Below, one piece after another: positions 34,773 through 42,349 of a stretch of 64,000 bases of DNA. The notes beneath the pieces were generated by a model, which saw only the letters and a program-made list of their open reading frames with translations, was not told where the DNA came from and made no database searches. Source of the stretch: JAPLZH01 sp964450345 (lineage in GTDB: Bacteria > Patescibacteriota > Minisyncoccia > Phycocordibacterales > PALSA-1337); assembly GCA_964450345.1 (NCBI GenBank), contig CAYVEL010000001.1, positions 28,657 through 92,656 on the forward strand. The letters are read 5' to 3'. Position 1 is the first letter of the stretch. Each line of letters begins with the position of its first letter. A program made the position numbers and the translations under genes.

Positions 34773-35749
34773 ATATTTTTATACCAAAAAAATCCGGCAT
34801 CTGTTGTTTTAAAACTAATGTTTTTACTGAATAATTTCTTAGCTATTTCATTTAAAATTCCGTTCTGTTTTTCTGTTATCGCCCCCTGATTTTTCATAGC
34901 GGTCAGTGCTTTAAGGGGATCTTTATCTAAGGCACTTAATTTAACCATCGACTGTCTATTTTCATAAAGATTATTAAGGAAATCTACATGTGAAGATACT
35001 AATGATTCAGGAACTGTGACAGCGAGTACATCCCTCTCCATTCTAGAGTATATACTGATAGCATTTTTTGCTGCAGATGAAAAAGCAATGACATCGTTTT
35101 CAGAATTCATTACATTGGGAAATGGATTTTTTATATATTCGTTTTGGTATTTAATATATATTTGAGCTAGTATATTTCCGTATATTTGGAAAGATAACTC
35201 CGAATCAGGTATTGATTTTACGGAAGATTTTTTATACATCTCTACTGGTATAGAAGCGCTATTTACTTCTACGCTGTAAAGTAATTCATTAATTAAATCT
35301 TGTTGACTTGCTTTATCTCCAGATAAATTAGCCTGTTTTAATTCAATAAATTTAGCGAAAAAGTTTCTTGAGAATTGTTCGGTGTCTGTTAAGTTTTCAG
35401 ATTCTTTATTTGTGCTAGATGCTGTTTTTGAATCCGAAACTACTTTGTCATTTGGTCCTTTTTTAAGTGGATCTCTGTTTGCTTGGACTTCATCATAGTC
35501 ACTGGTTCCATCTCCATCTGTATCTACGAGTTTTTTATCAGTACCACGGACATCTTCTTCCCAATCTTTAAGTCCATCTCCGTCAGTATCAACAGAATCT
35601 GATTCTGTTTGTATTAATGATGAACCCGCAAGAATTTGTGTATTGGTATAAGAGTATTCTTTCTGTCTAGAAATCAATACGGTAATAGCTACTAGTACAA
35701 TTACTATCGAGAAAATAATAGAAAATGTAATTTTTTTGTTAATTTTCAT
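34769..35749 (-). CDS. membrane-anchored protein with thrombospondin type-3-like calcium repeats
   Basis: First gene of the minus-strand cluster. TM anchor at residues ~7-25, then two calcium-binding repeats: DSVDTDGDGLKDWEE and KLVDTDGDGTSDYDEV (residues ~52-85), the D-x-D-x-D-G-x-x-D-x-x-E pattern of thrombospondin type 3 / dockerin-like loops. A Lys/Ser linker and a ~200-residue helical domain follow. TATAAT lies seven bases before the ATG, so the operon probably starts here with a leaderless message. Confidence 0.75.
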   Translation of the reverse strand: MKINKKITFSIIFSIVIVLVAITVLISRQKEYSYTNTQILAGSSLIQTESDSVDTDGDGLKDWEEDVRGTDKKLVDTDGDGTSDYDEVQANRDPLKKGPNDKVVSDSKTASSTNKESENLTDTEQFSRNFFAKFIELKQANLSGDKASQQDLINELLYSVEVNSASIPVEMYKKSSVKSIPDSELSFQIYGNILAQIYIKYQNEYIKNPFPNVMNSENDVIAFSSAAKNAISIYSRMERDVLAVTVPESLVSSHVDFLNNLYENRQSMVKLSALDKDPLKALTAMKNQGAITEKQNGILNEIAKKLFSKNISFKTTDAGFFWYKNI

Positions 35750-35754
35750 TAAGG

Positions 35755-35764
35755 TGATTATATT
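35755..35764 (-). promoter_or_regulatory. putative promoter of secretion cluster
   Basis: Minus-strand TATAAT, then CACCTTA (7 bases), then ATG at 35749. Confidence 0.45.
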
Positions 35765-35820
35765 CTATCAGAATTTATCTGCTATGTTTTATTTTTTGTG
35801 AATAAGTTAGAATATAGGTA

Positions 35821-36204
35821 ATGAGAAAATATCTTATTATATTTTTTATAGCAACTACCCTATTTTTAGCTAGTCCATCAAAATCGATGGCGCAGTTAGC
35901 TAAGTATTTCGGAGGACATGTATATGTACAGTTGTACTGTACCTGTTCAGCAAATTATTGGCTGTTTATGATGCCTTTATATCTTAACTCGTCCGTTTCT
36001 ACAGCCGGAGCTTTGCTTTGGGTTCCTGGACAAAGTATGGCTTATGCAAACAATATTAATCCTCCAACACCTATGACATGGCTACTTGGTGAATATCAAG
36101 AGAATAATGGTAATGGTTGTAAAATGGTTTCTGGACCAACCTGTGTTGAAATACCATCGATGGGAACCATAAAGAGAGCCGGAATCAGTTATCCAGGGAT
36201 GTAA
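35821..36204 (+). CDS. small secreted cysteine-containing protein
   Basis: 127 aa with a signal peptide (residues 1-24, ending SMAQ). The mature part begins LAKYFGGHVYVQLYCTCSANYW and contains four cysteines (C-T-C, GCK and TCV), possibly two disulfides. It contains MPLYLN and GPTCVEIP. No family recognised. It is divergent from the secretion cluster, sharing a 71-base intergenic region, so it may be a secreted partner or cargo. TAGAAT ends seven bases before the ATG. Confidence 0.65.
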   Translation: MRKYLIIFFIATTLFLASPSKSMAQLAKYFGGHVYVQLYCTCSANYWLFMMPLYLNSSVSTAGALLWVPGQSMAYANNINPPTPMTWLLGEYQENNGNGCKMVSGPTCVEIPSMGTIKRAGISYPGM

Positions 36205-36226
36205 TTTTAGTTTTCGATAGATTTTA

Positions 36227-36259
36227 AACAAAAAGCCTTATTAAATAAGGCTTTTTGTT
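36227..36259. terminator. bidirectional intrinsic terminator
   Basis: Hairpin AACAAAAAGCCTTATT/AATAAGGCTTTTTGTT. The 3' end of the rsmA coding region (36241) lies inside it. Confidence 0.85.
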
Positions 36260-37026
36260 ATTTCGATCCATTTTTCTAGAGGTATATTTTCGGATCTCTC
36301 TTTCGGATTAAGACCGATTTCTAGCCATTTTTTAGCTAAGTTGCTGTTATTAAAGCCTTTCTGAACATTATTTATGGCAAACTTTCTCTTACTAGAAAAG
36401 GCTAATTTTATTACTTCAAAAAATACTTTTTCTTCGTTTTCGTCTTTAAAATTGGCCTTGTTTATGTTTTTTATGGATAAAATAGCACTATCTACATCTG
36501 GTGCTGGGTTAAATGCCCCAGCTTTTACAATTCTCTCAAGTTTAGGTAAACCAAATGCTTTGACGCTCAGTGACAAAATGCTTTCTTTTGTATCTGTAAC
36601 TCTTTTTGCTACTTCTTTCTGAACCATAATCACAATGTTTATAGGTTGATGCTTTGATTCCAGGAATTTTCTGATTATTTGACCAGTTATATAGTATGGA
36701 ATGTTTGCGATTAACTTATAAGGTCTATTCCCTACTATTGATGTAATATCTGTTTCTAAAATATCTGCTTCTGTAATACTAAACATTTTCATATTTAATT
36801 TTTCAGAAAACTTTTCACGAAGAGGTTCTATTAATCTACTATCTTTTTCTATGGCGATAACTAGCGCTCCAGCATTTAGAAGTTTTTCTGTAAGATTTCC
36901 TGTTCCTGGTCCTATCTCCACCACTATATCTCCAGGTTTTATTTCTCCAGCAATAATAATATCGTTAAGGGCCTTCTCTTCTACAAGAAAGTTTTGTCCT
37001 AAAGATTTTTTTGCTTGGATTTTCAT
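36241..37026 (-). CDS. rsmA: 16S rRNA dimethyladenosine transferase RsmA (KsgA)
   Basis: Dimethylates A1518 and A1519 at the 3' end of 16S rRNA, a late 30S assembly checkpoint. N-terminal KKSLGQNFLVEEKALNDI, SAM motif I VVEIGPGTGNLTEKLL, catalytic motif NIPYYITGQIIRK, and VQKEVAKRVTD are all present. 261 aa is normal. It starts ten bases after the uvrD-like gene and is likely co-transcribed. The last residues overlap the terminator hairpin. Confidence 0.96.
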   Translation of the reverse strand: MKIQAKKSLGQNFLVEEKALNDIIIAGEIKPGDIVVEIGPGTGNLTEKLLNAGALVIAIEKDSRLIEPLREKFSEKLNMKMFSITEADILETDITSIVGNRPYKLIANIPYYITGQIIRKFLESKHQPINIVIMVQKEVAKRVTDTKESILSLSVKAFGLPKLERIVKAGAFNPAPDVDSAILSIKNINKANFKDENEEKVFFEVIKLAFSSKRKFAINNVQKGFNNSNLAKKWLEIGLNPKERSENIPLEKWIEITKSLI

Positions 37027-37036
37027 AATCTATTTT

Positions 37037-38980
37037 TTAGAAATCTATAAATATTGCTTTTACTCCTGTTGGTTCTTCTACCTCTTCTTTTTCTAACAAT
37101 GCTCCGTCTAGATCTCCTATAAATTCTGACGGATCATTATATCTTTCAGATCCAAAGATAGTTCTAATTCTTGAGAAAAGCAAGAATACTTTTTTCTTTG
37201 CTCTCGTTATCGCTACATAGAAGAGTCTACGTTCTTCTTCTGATTCTGCTTCACTCGTAGCATCGTCGCCTGTTCTATTATATGGGAATAAATCTTTTTC
37301 TAGTCCGGTTATGAATACATAATCAAACTCTAGACCCTTAGAAGCATGAACGGTCATAATCTTTACAGCGTTTGAGGTCTCTTCCATTTCATCTTGATCT
37401 GTAGCTAGTGCAGCATCTTCTATTAATTTCTCTATTCCGAATGGTGGCTTAATAGCATCGTACTTGCTGGCTAGGCTGGCTAACTCCCATACGTTTTCCA
37501 GAGCTTCTAAATCATCCATCTTGCCCTGTCTTAAGAATGTTTCCATTCCAGATTCTCTAATAGCACTGGCTACTGCTTCGGAAGCTTTCTTTTCGTAAAT
37601 AGAAGTTTTTATTCTTCTTAATATTTCGAAAAATTCATGAACTTTAATTTTTGCTGAATCGTTTAGATCGTTTTGGTTTCCTGCTATTAGTTTTGCGAGT
37701 GTTACCTTACCTATTCCTCTTGTTGGGACGTTTATGATTCTGGTTATGTCAGATGTACTACTTTCATTCATTGATGCACGCAAGTAAGAGAGAATGTCCT
37801 TAACCTCTTTTCGTTCGAAGAATCTCGTGCCTAGAACTTGATACGGAACACTTTTTCTAATTAAAGATTCTTCTAGTAATCTTGACTGAAAATTTGCTCG
37901 ATAAAGTATGGCGATGTTTTTTGGTTCTACCCCCTTCTCGATCAAGTCATTTATTTTGTCTGCAACACTTCTCGCTTCATCTTTATCAGTAAGATTTTCT
38001 ATCAAAGATATTTTTTCTCCGACAGTGTTTTGAGTGAATAATCTTTTTTCTTTTCTTAGTAAATTTTTAGAGATTATTTTATTTGCTGCCTCAAGAATAT
38101 TTTTTGTTGAACGATAGTTTTCTTCTAGTAAAACTACTTTTGCATCAGGATAATCTTTTTCGAAATCTAGTATATTTTGAAGGTTAGCTCCTCTCCAACT
38201 GTAAATAGTTTGGTCTGCATCACCTACAACACATATGTTTCTATTTTTTTGAGCTAATGCTCTAGCGATCTCATATTGGGTTTTATTGGTATCTTGGTAC
38301 TCGTCTATGTGTATGTACTTCCATATATTAGAGTAGTACTCTTTGACATTACTATTGTATTTAAGTAGAGAGGCTGTCTTTAGAAGTAAGTCGTCAAAAT
38401 CTAAGCTGTTGTCTCTTTTTAAGATCTTTTCATATTCTGGCCAGACCTTTTTAGCTACTTGTCCTATTAAGTCTTTTCCGTCTGGATTATAGCCTGTCCA
38501 TTCAAGCATCTCTCCTTTTGCACGGCTGATTGTATTCAGAATTGCGTTTGGTTCTATTTCTTTAACATTAGCGCCCACTATTTCCATGGCTTCTTTTACA
38601 GCTCTCTTTGAGTCTGCTCTATCAAATATTGAGTAATTTCTATTAAGACCTATTAATTGGGCGTTTTCTCTTAATATGTGCACTCCTAATGAGTGAAAAG
38701 TAGCCATAAAAGGCATGCTTTGGTTAGAAACTGGGAAATTTAAACGTTTCTCGTTCTTAATTAATGAGGTTATTCTCTCCCTCATTTCTTTTGCTGACTT
38801 ATTTGTGAATGTGATAGCTAAAATAGACTCAGGATTAGCCCCTTTTAGGATTATTTCTAGTATTCTGTGTGAAATTGTCTTGGTTTTTCCAGCTCCTGCA
38901 CCTGCTACGATTAAAAGTGGTCCGTCTATTGTAGAAACGGCTTCTTTCTGTCTTTCGTTTAGTGAATCTGTGTGTATCAT
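37037..38980 (-). CDS. UvrD/PcrA/Rep-type superfamily 1 DNA helicase
   Basis: 3'-5' helicase for repair and replication restart. Motif Q is LNERQKEAV. Walker A GAGAGKT is at residues 27-33. Motif Ia ITFTNKSAKEMRERI, motif II DEYQDTNKTQ, motif III VGDADQTIYSWRGA, motif IV LEENYRSTKNIL, motif V VKIMTVHASKGLEFDYVF and motif VI VAITRAKKKVFL are all intact. At 647 aa it lacks much of the PcrA C-terminal tail. The ATG has an extended -10 (TGCTATAAT) six bases upstream. Confidence 0.95.
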   Translation of the reverse strand: MIHTDSLNERQKEAVSTIDGPLLIVAGAGAGKTKTISHRILEIILKGANPESILAITFTNKSAKEMRERITSLIKNEKRLNFPVSNQSMPFMATFHSLGVHILRENAQLIGLNRNYSIFDRADSKRAVKEAMEIVGANVKEIEPNAILNTISRAKGEMLEWTGYNPDGKDLIGQVAKKVWPEYEKILKRDNSLDFDDLLLKTASLLKYNSNVKEYYSNIWKYIHIDEYQDTNKTQYEIARALAQKNRNICVVGDADQTIYSWRGANLQNILDFEKDYPDAKVVLLEENYRSTKNILEAANKIISKNLLRKEKRLFTQNTVGEKISLIENLTDKDEARSVADKINDLIEKGVEPKNIAILYRANFQSRLLEESLIRKSVPYQVLGTRFFERKEVKDILSYLRASMNESSTSDITRIINVPTRGIGKVTLAKLIAGNQNDLNDSAKIKVHEFFEILRRIKTSIYEKKASEAVASAIRESGMETFLRQGKMDDLEALENVWELASLASKYDAIKPPFGIEKLIEDAALATDQDEMEETSNAVKIMTVHASKGLEFDYVFITGLEKDLFPYNRTGDDATSEAESEEERRLFYVAITRAKKKVFLLFSRIRTIFGSERYNDPSEFIGDLDGALLEKEEVEEPTGVKAIFIDF

Positions 38981-38986
38981 TCGATA

Positions 38987-38995
38987 ATTATAGCA
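38987..38995 (-). promoter_or_regulatory. extended -10 of helicase gene, leaderless type
   Basis: TGCTATAAT then TATCGA then ATG (38980). The best-matching example of the six-base leaderless pattern. Confidence 0.7.
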
Positions 38996-39306
38996 TTTTA
39001 TAACTGTGGATTACGTGTGGACTAGGGCTTAGATTTATAAAGTTTTTTGAGATGTTGGTTTTGATTTATTTTGCAATAAAGCACAAAACCTGACAAGGTT
39101 TGTGTTTGACAAAAAGTTTTAATTGTTGTTATCAACAGGATGTTAAGAATGCTTATTGACTTATCTGGTATACCGTATATCCTAAGAATATGTTCGCTAG
39201 GTCTTGCGAATGTGAATGGCTCAACTAGGCCCTAAAATATATAAAAAACAACAGAAAGACTAATTCCAGTGTTCTATTTCTGCACCCCGAAACGATTGAC
39301 CAATTT
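38996..39306 (+). promoter_or_regulatory. long intergenic leader upstream of LysM-M23 gene
   Basis: No gene seen. It contains a promoter TTGACT (39156-39161), 16 bases, TATCCT (39178-39183), predicting a ~115-base 5' leader with a TTCGC/GCGAA hairpin (39193-39210). Upstream there is an imperfect CACAAAACC/GGTTTGTG hairpin (39083-39106), a TTGACA, and box-like TGTGGATTA (39005) and TTATCAACA. It matches no riboswitch I know. Confidence 0.4.
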
Positions 39307-40398
39307 ATGAAATTATATTCTAATTCTACAGTAAAAAATAATAAAATTATTAGAGGTTTTCTGTCCCTTGTAGTTTTATCTGCTGTCTCTATTCCTACCA
39401 CCGCTTCTGCTTCGGTGTTTTCTATTTTTGGTGATGTTTTTACTAATAAATCAGTAGGTGCTGCACAGATGTCATTAAATTCTCAGAACATACAGTTATT
39501 AGAGGCACCAATAAACGCAGATCCTCTAGTTTTAACTAAGGAGGCTGATATTGTTATGACTAATTCGTCAGTACTAGATTCTGAAGCGGGTCCATCGGGT
39601 TCTAGTGCGGATGTGTTAGAGGCTAAGAGTATAAATGGACAGATTTCAGTATATACCGTTAAGAAAGGCGATAATATATCTAGTATTGCTAAATTATATG
39701 GTGTTTCAGTTAATACTATTCTTTGGGCAAATAACTTATCTAAGGGCGTTGCCTTAAAAGAGGGACAAGATCTAATTATCTTGCCTATTTCTGGTATAAA
39801 CCATGTTGTTAAGAACGGAGAGACTCTTTCTGGAATCGTTAAGAAGTATGGTGCTGATATGGATGAAGTTTTAGCTTATAACGATTTAACCGTTAATTCT
39901 GTTTTAAAGTTGGGAGATGAGATTTTGATGCCAGACGTTGATATCGCAGAGCCTACTGCCGTAGCTTCTAAAACAAATTCTTCAACAGCTGGTACATCTA
40001 GATATCTTGGTGGAAGTGGTCCTTATTATCCTGGATATTATGCAATGCCTATATACGGTGCTCATAAGACACAAGATACTCATGGATGGAATGGTATAGA
40101 TTTCGGTGCTCCAATAGGAACTTATATCTATGCTGCTGCTGATGGTGTTGTGACTGTTAGTACAATGAATGGAGGATGGAATAAGGGTTATGGTAACTAT
40201 GTGGTTATTAATCATCCAAATGGAACTCAGACTCTGTATGGTCATGCTACAGCTGTATTCGTAAAGTATGGTGACTCAGTGAAAAAGGGTCAGGTTATCG
40301 CATCGGTCGGTTCTACTGGTAAGTCTACTGGTCCTCACCTACACTTTGAAGTTAGAGGAGCTGCAAACCCATTTAGTAAGAAGTATTTAGGATACTAA
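39307..40398 (+). CDS. secreted LysM-LysM-M23 peptidoglycan metallopeptidase
   Basis: Signal sequence (residues ~15-35), then two LysM wall-binding domains (YTVKKGDNISSIAKLYGVS 116-159; HVVKNGETLSGIVKKYGAD 166-208), then an M23 endopeptidase domain (~247-357). Zinc-site features are H313 (LYGH) and HLHFE (H344, H346). The first ligand motif reads H259-G-W-N-G-I-D265, H-x5-D instead of the canonical H-x3-D, with Asn at the usual His position. It probably cleaves wall cross-links. The 3' end overlaps the convergent yifB stop by four bases. Confidence 0.92.
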   Translation: MKLYSNSTVKNNKIIRGFLSLVVLSAVSIPTTASASVFSIFGDVFTNKSVGAAQMSLNSQNIQLLEAPINADPLVLTKEADIVMTNSSVLDSEAGPSGSSADVLEAKSINGQISVYTVKKGDNISSIAKLYGVSVNTILWANNLSKGVALKEGQDLIILPISGINHVVKNGETLSGIVKKYGADMDEVLAYNDLTVNSVLKLGDEILMPDVDIAEPTAVASKTNSSTAGTSRYLGGSGPYYPGYYAMPIYGAHKTQDTHGWNGIDFGAPIGTYIYAAADGVVTVSTMNGGWNKGYGNYVVINHPNGTQTLYGHATAVFVKYGDSVKKGQVIASVGSTGKSTGPHLHFEVRGAANPFSKKYLGY

Positions 40399-41861
40399 TT
40401 AAATTTATTTATATTTTTACGATATTGTAACGCCTCTAGAATATGAGGTGTTTTTATTTCAATACTATTTTCTAGAGCTGCTATTGTTTTAGATACTGAA
40501 ATTATATTTTTAATCTCTCGTGTAGACATATTAAAAATTTGGCTAGCATCTAGTATTATTTTTTTAGAATTTTCGTTTAATGATATTTCTTTTCTTAGTC
40601 TTATTCTAGCTGAATATATTTTATGTTTGATATCGTCTGTTGAGATTTCATTAGATGATTTACACTGTATGATTTTTTCATTATTAATATCATTCATTTC
40701 TACCCAAATAGATATTCTATTTGATATCGGTCCAGATATTTTGTTCTTATATTCATTCAATGTTTTACTATCACATGTACATGTTCTATCTCTTGAACCG
40801 TAAAATCCACACTTACAAGGATTCATTCCTGCAATTAATATGAAATCAGAAGGATATTTAAAGTTAAAGCTGGATCTATTAATCTCTATATATTTATCTT
40901 CCATCGGTTGTCTCAATGACTCTATAGATCTAGACTCAAACTCTAAAAATTCATCAAGAAATAAAATACCATTATGAGCTAAAGTTATAGCACCAATATT
41001 GTTTGCCCCTCCTATTATCGAAGCGTATGAAGCAGAATGGTGCGGGGATATAAAAGGGATTTTTATTTTCTCGTCTTCTAGATTATTGATAGAGTTTATC
41101 TTCAGTATTTCTAGGCTTTCTTGATAGTTTGGTTCAGGTAGTAATTCTATAGATGATCTTGCTAACGTAGTCTTACCACTTCCCGATCTTCCCCATAAGG
41201 CCATATGATGTTTGCCTGTTAAAGATATAATTAAAGCTCTTTTTGCGAATTCATTTCCGATAATCTTTGAAAACATTTTTTCAGAATCAGGATCTTTATT
41301 TTTAACTATTTCAGTTAATTGTTCCGATGTTTTTAATATGTTTGTATTTAAGTATTCAACACACTCATTTAAAGAGCTTACTGGTATTATTTCTATATCT
41401 ATATTTTTATAAATCGTACTGTAGTTAGCTTTAGGGATTATTATCTTTTTGTAGTGTGATTCTTTTGCTTTTAAAACTGCTAAGAATACCCCTTTTGTTT
41501 TTATTAGCTCGCCATTTAAATTAAGTTCACCTATAAATATAGCATCTTCGATATTTGTTTTAATAATATTCTTTGTAGCTAGATATGCTATCGCTATGGG
41601 CAAATCAAACAAAGATCCTTCTTTTTTAATTGAAGCGGGTGATAATGATACTGTGATTTTATTATTAAATTGTTTTGGTGGTCCATACCCAGAATTTTTA
41701 ATAGCAGAAGATACTCGGTCTTTGGCTTCTTTAATGGATCTATCTGTCATGCCAACTATATTAAAAGAGTGAAAACCTTTTGAGATATCTATTTCTATTT
41801 TGATTAGCTCACCTAAATTGTTTAAGTTTGGTTGGATGCTTGCTACTTTAAAATAATTCAT
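40395..41861 (-). CDS. YifB/ComM family Mg-chelatase-like AAA+ ATPase
   Basis: Family member related to ComM, a branch-migration helicase of natural transformation. N-terminal Lon-like S5 domain (VEIDISKG-like IEIDISKGFHSFNIVGM, residues 1-~170), then the AAA+ core with Walker A WGRSGSGKTTLARS (~219-232), Walker B ILFLDEFLEF and sensor ILIAGMNPCKCG, with zinc-type cysteines CKCGFYGSRDRTCTC. Here Walker A is GRSGSGKT rather than GPPGxGKT. Possibly supports uptake of DNA along with a type IV pilus. TATAAT sits six bases before the ATG. Confidence 0.9.
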   Translation of the reverse strand: MNYFKVASIQPNLNNLGELIKIEIDISKGFHSFNIVGMTDRSIKEAKDRVSSAIKNSGYGPPKQFNNKITVSLSPASIKKEGSLFDLPIAIAYLATKNIIKTNIEDAIFIGELNLNGELIKTKGVFLAVLKAKESHYKKIIIPKANYSTIYKNIDIEIIPVSSLNECVEYLNTNILKTSEQLTEIVKNKDPDSEKMFSKIIGNEFAKRALIISLTGKHHMALWGRSGSGKTTLARSSIELLPEPNYQESLEILKINSINNLEDEKIKIPFISPHHSASYASIIGGANNIGAITLAHNGILFLDEFLEFESRSIESLRQPMEDKYIEINRSSFNFKYPSDFILIAGMNPCKCGFYGSRDRTCTCDSKTLNEYKNKISGPISNRISIWVEMNDINNEKIIQCKSSNEISTDDIKHKIYSARIRLRKEISLNENSKKIILDASQIFNMSTREIKNIISVSKTIAALENSIEIKTPHILEALQYRKNINKFN

Positions 41862-41867
41862 TAGAAA

Positions 41868-41873
41868 ATTATA
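41868..41873 (-). promoter_or_regulatory. -10 of yifB, leaderless type
   Basis: TATAAT then TTTCTA then ATG (41861). Confidence 0.6.
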
Positions 41874-41916
41874 TTTCTTTATGGTTAAAGAAATATAGGA
41901 GAATTATAAAATCTAA

Positions 41917-41953
41917 ATAAAATAAAACCCCTTTAAGGGGTTTTATTTTATTA
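41917..41953 (-). terminator. intrinsic terminator after DksA-like gene
   Basis: Hairpin AATAAAATAAAACCCC/GGGGTTTTATTTTATT. It also overlaps the final codons of the DksA-like gene. Confidence 0.85.
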
Positions 41954-42325
41954 AATTACTTTAGTGCTTACGCTATCTTTTTTACACAATTTAGCTGCTG
42001 GGTTCGCTATTAGTTTAGCTTCCTCTATTTTTCCTCCGCAAGCTTCACAAATACCGTAGGTTCCCTTATCTATTTTTAGTAGTGCACTCTTTACTTCGTT
42101 AAATTGAGTTTCTAATTGCTTCAAGATACCACTATTACCTTCAAAATGCTCTATCTTATCTGCTAATTCATTGTCGTCGGCAGAATCAATATCCATATTC
42201 TCAGGAACTGGTTCCCAGTCAGATGGATTGTCGGGGTTAATTCTACCCACAGTTTTGAGTTCCTCTTCGAGGTTCTTTAACTCATCCTGTAACAGTTTTT
42301 TGAACTGTTCATTGCTCTTTTTCAT
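41951..42325 (-). CDS. TraR/DksA-type zinc finger protein
   Basis: 124 aa: a coiled-coil-like N-terminal half (QFKKLLQDELKNLEEELKTVG), a central acidic segment (DIDSADDNELADKIEHFE), then the zinc finger YGICEACGGKIEEAKLIANPAAKLCKKD. DksA proteins enter the RNA polymerase secondary channel. The finger keeps C-x2-C and a third Cys, but the fourth position is Asp (CKKD), so zinc binding may be incomplete. It follows the PNPase cluster and has its own -10 (TAGCAT) six bases before the ATG. Confidence 0.82.
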   Translation of the reverse strand: MKKSNEQFKKLLQDELKNLEEELKTVGRINPDNPSDWEPVPENMDIDSADDNELADKIEHFEGNSGILKQLETQFNEVKSALLKIDKGTYGICEACGGKIEEAKLIANPAAKLCKKDSVSTKVI

Positions 42326-42331
42326 GGGGCT

Positions 42332-42337
42332 ATGCTA
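42332..42337 (-). promoter_or_regulatory. -10 of DksA-like gene, leaderless type
   Basis: TAGCAT then AGCCCC then ATG (42325). Confidence 0.45.
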
Positions 42338-42349
42338 TCACATTTTACA

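Noticed and set aside
23829..35749. Integrated conjugative element
   Set aside because: No relaxase, coupling protein, integrase at the border or direct repeats, and composition matches the flanking genes.
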